Of a DNA stretch of 64,000 nucleotides, positions 60,892 to 64,000 are shown piece after piece; the stretch's first letter is position 1, and each line of letters opens with the position of its first letter. This stretch comes from Desulforamulus hydrothermalis Lam5 = DSM 18033. GTDB lineage: Bacteria; Bacillota; Desulfotomaculia; Desulfotomaculales; Desulfotomaculaceae. The position numbers and the translations under genes are program-made. The stretch covers positions 125,456 through 189,455 of the forward strand of contig NZ_CAOS01000001.1 in the NCBI RefSeq assembly GCF_000315365.1, given 5' to 3'. The notes under the pieces were generated by a model. It had not been told where the DNA came from and made no database searches. It saw only the letters and a program-made list of their open reading frames with translations.

Positions 60892-60916
60892 GGGGGGTTG
60901 TTTTTGGCAACCCTCC
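60892..60916 (+). terminator. Intercistronic stem-loop between pstS and pstC
   Basis: GGGGGGTTG pairs with CAACCCTCC (one mismatch). No T-tract, so it probably lowers read-through or stabilises pstS mRNA. Confidence 0.55.
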
Positions 60917-60943
60917 ATGCCTGTTTTGTGAGAGGAAAATGCT

Positions 60944-61795
60944 ATGAAAAAAATTCATGAGAAATTAATTGAAAAGCTATTATTAATCAGCGCCATAGTT
61001 GCTGTTTTAGCGGTAACTTTAATTACGTATTTTATTTTTGTCGACGGCTTGCCGGTTATGCAGAAGTACGGCCTGACAAATTTTATTGCCAGCAGCGACT
61101 GGCACCCGCTGGACAAACAATTCGGTTTGCTGCCTATGATTGCCGGTTCATTTTTAGTTACCCTGGGAGCCCTGGCTATCGGGGTGCCGCTTAGTATAGG
61201 ATGTGCCATTTTTTTGGCGGAGATTGCGCCGAAACAGGTAACCGGGGTTATTCGCCCGGCCATTGAGCTGTTGGCCGGTATTCCTTCCGTAGTTTACGGG
61301 TTTTACGGCTTGGTAATTCTGGTGCCGTTAATTCGAGAGCTGTTTGGGGGCAGAGGTTTTAGTATTTTAGCCGGTTCTGTCGTCCTGGCCATTATGATCC
61401 TGCCCACTGTTGTAAATATATCCGAGGATGCCATTCGTGCCGTCCCCAGGGAATATAAAGAAGGCTCCCTGGCACTGGGGGCCACTCACTGGCAAACCAT
61501 TAAAAAAGTCATCATTCCCAGTGCCCGTTCCGGCATACTGACAGCTGTCGTGCTGGGTATGGGGAGAGCAATCGGTGAGACTATGGCCGTAATTATGGTG
61601 GTTGGCAACGTGGCATCCCTGCCGGAAAGCATTTTGGATCCTGTAAGAACTTTGACCGGTAATATAGCCATAGAGATGGGCTATGCTGCCGGTGAGCATG
61701 CCCAGGCGCTGTTTGCTACAGGCATTGTTTTGTTTGTTATTATTATGATTTTAAATTTCCTGGTGGCCTTGGTGCCCAAAAGGATAGGTGAGTAA
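60944..61795 (+). CDS. pstC: Phosphate ABC transporter permease PstC
   Basis: A 283-aa permease with six membrane segments. The binding-protein-dependent transport motif reads PREYKEGSLALGATHWQTIKKVIIPSARSGILTAVVLGMGRAIGETMAVIMVVG. PLSIGCAIFLAEIAPKQV near residue 87 is typical of PstC. It is 1 bp from pstA. Confidence 0.94.
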   Translation: MKKIHEKLIEKLLLISAIVAVLAVTLITYFIFVDGLPVMQKYGLTNFIASSDWHPLDKQFGLLPMIAGSFLVTLGALAIGVPLSIGCAIFLAEIAPKQVTGVIRPAIELLAGIPSVVYGFYGLVILVPLIRELFGGRGFSILAGSVVLAIMILPTVVNISEDAIRAVPREYKEGSLALGATHWQTIKKVIIPSARSGILTAVVLGMGRAIGETMAVIMVVGNVASLPESILDPVRTLTGNIAIEMGYAAGEHAQALFATGIVLFVIIMILNFLVALVPKRIGE

Positions 61796-61796
61796 G

Positions 61797-62645
61797 ATGC
61801 AAAAAATAAGGGCTTTTGTGTATTGGGAAGAAAAAATTGCCCGTGGATTTCTCTGGGCTTCGGTCCTGGTTACCGTGGGGGCATTGCTGGCTGTTATTTT
61901 TCATATCATGCAGCATGGTTTGGTTCATGTGAATTGGCGTTTTTTAACGCAAGAACCGCTTTTCATGGGCAAAGAAGGCGGTATTTTTCCTACTATAGTC
62001 AGTACCGTATATCTGATACTGATTTCCCTGGCCATTGCTACACCTATTGGTATTATGGCAGCTGTTCAGCTAACTGAATACACTAAAAAGGGACCACTGG
62101 TAAAAATTATTCGGTTTGCCACCGAAACTTTAGCTGGTATTCCCTCGATTATTTTTGGTTTGTTTGGTTTTGCTTTTTTGGTTTTATTTATGGGATTTTC
62201 CTGGTCGTTGTTGTCGGGCGGTTTAACTTTGGCATTTATGGTACTGCCAACCATTGTTCGTACCAGTGAAGAAGCCATTAAAAGCGTGCCCGTAAGCTAC
62301 CGGGAAGGCAGTATGGCTCTGGGTGCAACCAAATGGCAAACGGTCTGGAGGATTGTTTTGCCCAGTGCGTTACCCGGAATTGTCACCGGTGTAATATTAA
62401 GCATCGGCCGGGTGGTGGGAGAAACCGCTGCAGTGATTCTGACTGCCGGCAGCTCACTTAATATCCCTTCCTCTGTCATGGATCCGGCCCGCAGTATGTC
62501 GGTACATCTATATATTTTAGCGATGGAAGGCATTTCTATGGAAAAGGCCTATGCTACCGCCACTGTGTTAATTATTCTTATCTTTATCATTAATACTATA
62601 GCAAACCGTATCATGCGCAAAATGAGCTCCAATTTGACAGGTTAG
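61797..62645 (+). CDS. pstA: Phosphate ABC transporter permease PstA
   Basis: A 282-aa permease, partner of PstC, with VSYREGSMALGATKWQTVWRIVLPSALPGIVTGVILSIGRVVGETAAVI. ATG 61797 has AGGTGAG at good spacing; an in-frame GTG at 61788 is the alternative. The expected pstB (ATPase) and phoU genes do not follow; the next gene is a DnaD protein. Confidence 0.93.
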   Translation: MQKIRAFVYWEEKIARGFLWASVLVTVGALLAVIFHIMQHGLVHVNWRFLTQEPLFMGKEGGIFPTIVSTVYLILISLAIATPIGIMAAVQLTEYTKKGPLVKIIRFATETLAGIPSIIFGLFGFAFLVLFMGFSWSLLSGGLTLAFMVLPTIVRTSEEAIKSVPVSYREGSMALGATKWQTVWRIVLPSALPGIVTGVILSIGRVVGETAAVILTAGSSLNIPSSVMDPARSMSVHLYILAMEGISMEKAYATATVLIILIFIINTIANRIMRKMSSNLTG

Positions 62646-62649
62646 GTTT

Positions 62650-62722
62650 TTAATACTCCCTGCTGCTTTTAGTGAAAAAATTAAGCGGGAGTAAACTAAA
62701 AGCAGCCGGCCTAAAGTATTAT
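62650..62722 (+). other. Long stem-loop between pstA and the dnaD-like gene
   Basis: TAATAC (62650) pairs with GTATTA (62717), and inside it GCTGCTTTTAGT (62662-62673) pairs perfectly with ACTAAAAGCAGC (62695-62706). TACTCCC (62654) could alternatively pair with GGGAGTA (62687). There is no T-tract after it, so it is more likely a processing or regulatory structure than a terminator. Confidence 0.5.
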
Positions 62723-62821
62723 CTGAGGGAGCTTTACCGTAACTTTGTCGACAAACAGATGTGGACAAGGCTGCCAACCTTACCATAAAATAATGAGAGG
62801 AATTCAGGAGGGGGTTGGGGC

Positions 62822-63649
62822 ATGTCGCACAAAAACAGTTACGCAGTCAAAAAAGAGTTTGATGCTACCAACATGACCGTTTACTTTGGTGCCGCCATTT
62901 TTACGGGTGGCATGACAAGCATACCGAACCTTTTTTTAAAGCATTACCGGGATGTGGGTATTTCTGATTCGGAAATGATGCTGATTTTACAGCTGTTAAG
63001 GTTGCGTCATGAAGAACAGTTATTAATGCCTGGCGTAGAAATACTGGCCGGCTGCTTATCGGCTGAACCGCTGCAAATAGAAAGGCAAATTAAAAACCTG
63101 CTTGATAAAAAAATTCTTGGCATAACCAATTATTATACCGCAGACGGCACCGTTAAACAGGGTTATGACTTTGAACCCCTGGTATTTGAACTGTCAGAGG
63201 TGTGGGCCCTTAACCAAAAAAAAGAGTTGGATCGCATTGCAGAAAAATTGCATGCTGACTCAGCACAACTGCCCTTGCAAGATGATGAGGGGATTGCGGC
63301 TAACCCGCTGGAACAGGATTTGTGCCATGTTTTTGAAAATGAGTTTGGCCGGTTACTTTCCCCGATGGAGATTGAACAAATTGTCGGCTGGTTATCAGAA
63401 CATGACAGTGAGCTTATATTAGAGGCCTTAAGACAAGCGGTTATCCGCGGCAAGCATAATTTTAAATATATTGGCAGTATTTTGCGGGAGTGGCACAAAA
63501 ACAACATTCGCACATTGCATGAAGTGCAGGCCTATCAACAGCGTTTTGAACAAAACAAGCATAAACAAGGTCAGCGCAAGTCCGGCATAGACCCTGTCAA
63601 TAAAGCGGATCAAAAGAAAAAATTTTTAATGAGATCAATGTACAGTTAA
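62822..63649 (+). CDS. DnaD domain protein (replication initiation/primosome type)
   Basis: A 275-aa DNA-binding protein. Residues 1-130 form a winged-helix part (GGMTSIPNLFLKHYRDVGISDSEMMLILQLLRLRHEE). The C-terminal DnaD domain has FENEFGRLLSPMEIEQIVGWL and LEALRQAVIRGKHNFKYIGSILREWHKNNI, with the YIG...W motif used for DNA binding. It likely helps load the replicative helicase. ATG follows GAGGGGGTTGGGGC. No dnaC/dnaI gene follows. Confidence 0.9.
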   Translation: MSHKNSYAVKKEFDATNMTVYFGAAIFTGGMTSIPNLFLKHYRDVGISDSEMMLILQLLRLRHEEQLLMPGVEILAGCLSAEPLQIERQIKNLLDKKILGITNYYTADGTVKQGYDFEPLVFELSEVWALNQKKELDRIAEKLHADSAQLPLQDDEGIAANPLEQDLCHVFENEFGRLLSPMEIEQIVGWLSEHDSELILEALRQAVIRGKHNFKYIGSILREWHKNNIRTLHEVQAYQQRFEQNKHKQGQRKSGIDPVNKADQKKKFLMRSMYS

Positions 63650-63653
63650 TCAG

Positions 63654-63675
63654 AACGCCCTTAAGGGCGTTTTGT
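63654..63675 (+). terminator. Terminator of the dnaD-like gene
   Basis: AACGCCC pairs with GGGCGTT, followed by TTGTGATTTT. Confidence 0.75.
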
Positions 63676-63741
63676 GATTTTAAGGTGTATAATCTTTACA
63701 AAACTGTACAAACTATCATTTGGGTAAGAAAGGAGGAACCA

Positions 63742-64000
63742 ATGAACAAGAAGTACCGTAAAATCGCCACTGTAATGGCGGTTGTGTTAGCAGTCGCCTC
63801 TGGGCTGGTTGGCGTTGCAGCAGCTGCGGAGGAGGCCTGCGACGGTGCGGGCGGTTTAGAATTTGACGGGGCAGAACCGGACCGATCGTATCAGGAAATA
63901 AGTTACATTGTGAAACCGGGGGATACCCTGTATCAGATTTGCCGGGATTATAACGTGTCCTTGGGACATCTGATGCGAGCTAACAACTTAAAATACACCG
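63742..64000 (+). CDS. Secreted LysM protein (3' end cut by window edge)
   Basis: About 86 residues are visible. A signal peptide covers MNKKYRKIATVMAVVLAVAS through AAAAE. After an acidic linker a LysM peptidoglycan-binding domain starts, ISYIVKPGDTLYQICRDYNVSLGHLMRANNL. ATG follows AAGGAGGAACC. The catalytic part, if any (for example a cell-wall hydrolase), lies beyond the window. Confidence 0.85.
   Translation, partial: MNKKYRKIATVMAVVLAVASGLVGVAAAAEEACDGAGGLEFDGAEPDRSYQEISYIVKPGDTLYQICRDYNVSLGHLMRANNLKYT

Noticed and set aside
62760-62768. DnaA-box-like TGTGGACAA upstream of the dnaD-like gene
   Set aside because: A single copy with one mismatch; expected by chance.

Overview
The window reads as the chromosome of an anaerobic, low-GC-lineage Gram-positive of the Desulfotomaculum/Peptococcaceae type. 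The inference rests on the siroheme-dependent heme genes (ahbA/B, nirJ1/nirJ2), the [FeFe]-hydrogenase maturation genes hydE/F/G with a TM1266-type regulator, tRNA-Sec, a DnaD protein, DegS/DegU and a Tad pilus locus without a secretin. Nearly all genes carry strong AGGAGG-type ribosome binding sites; GTG and TTG starts are common. No phage, CRISPR array or rRNA operon is visible.

Layout. 1-5.7 kb: cold-shock protein, then a BMP-type nucleoside/purine ABC importer with xanthine phosphoribosyltransferase. 5.9-9 kb: SLH/PrcB-like secreted protein, UspA, tRNA-Gly, a YkgJ-type cysteine-cluster protein and two related small helical proteins. 9-10.7 kb: a DnaA-box cluster, a Moco/Tuco-type riboswitch in front of an orphan tungstate-binding protein, and selC. 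11.3-22.3 kb: a long operon making heme from glutamyl-tRNA through siroheme (precorrin-2 dehydrogenase, hemA, hemC, cobA-hemD, nirJ1, hemB, nirJ2, ahbA, ahbB, hemL), led by a polyprenyl diphosphate synthase. 23.5-29.2 kb: a structured leader RNA followed by TM1266 regulator, aspartase, hydF, hydE and hydG. 29.6-31.8 kb: a GntR-RCK_C (BusR-like) regulator and a c-di-AMP riboswitch in front of a glutamate 2,3-aminomutase, which together look like an osmolyte module under double c-di-AMP control. 31.8-35.8 kb: a LexA-box-controlled small membrane protein, a SIR2-like protein, small genes and five tRNAs. 36-42 kb: a cytoplasmic receptor fusing an [FeFe]-hydrogenase-like module to a chemoreceptor signalling domain, then a large hybrid kinase. 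42-46.4 kb: branched-chain aminotransferase, two related small proteins, YitT, tRNA-Pro, a candidate small RNA and a membrane-anchored phosphatase-fold protein. 46.5-57.5 kb (minus strand): a Tad/Flp pilus locus preceded by a DegS/DegU two-component system. 58-64 kb: a chemoreceptor, PstS-PstC-PstA without PstB, a DnaD protein and the start of a LysM protein.

A dispersed element with terminal inverted repeats occurs three times (22.7, 29.2 and 57.7 kb). Two copies sit exactly between duplicated copies of a local terminator hairpin, and one of these is an internally deleted derivative. Degraded fragments lie near 33.9 and 38.1 kb.

The points most worth following are the c-di-AMP/beta-glutamate module, the leader RNA of the hydrogenase-maturation operon, the terminator-duplicating element, the H2-receptor fusion and a candidate small RNA at 45.1 kb. 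All function calls come from reading motifs and context; no database search was run.
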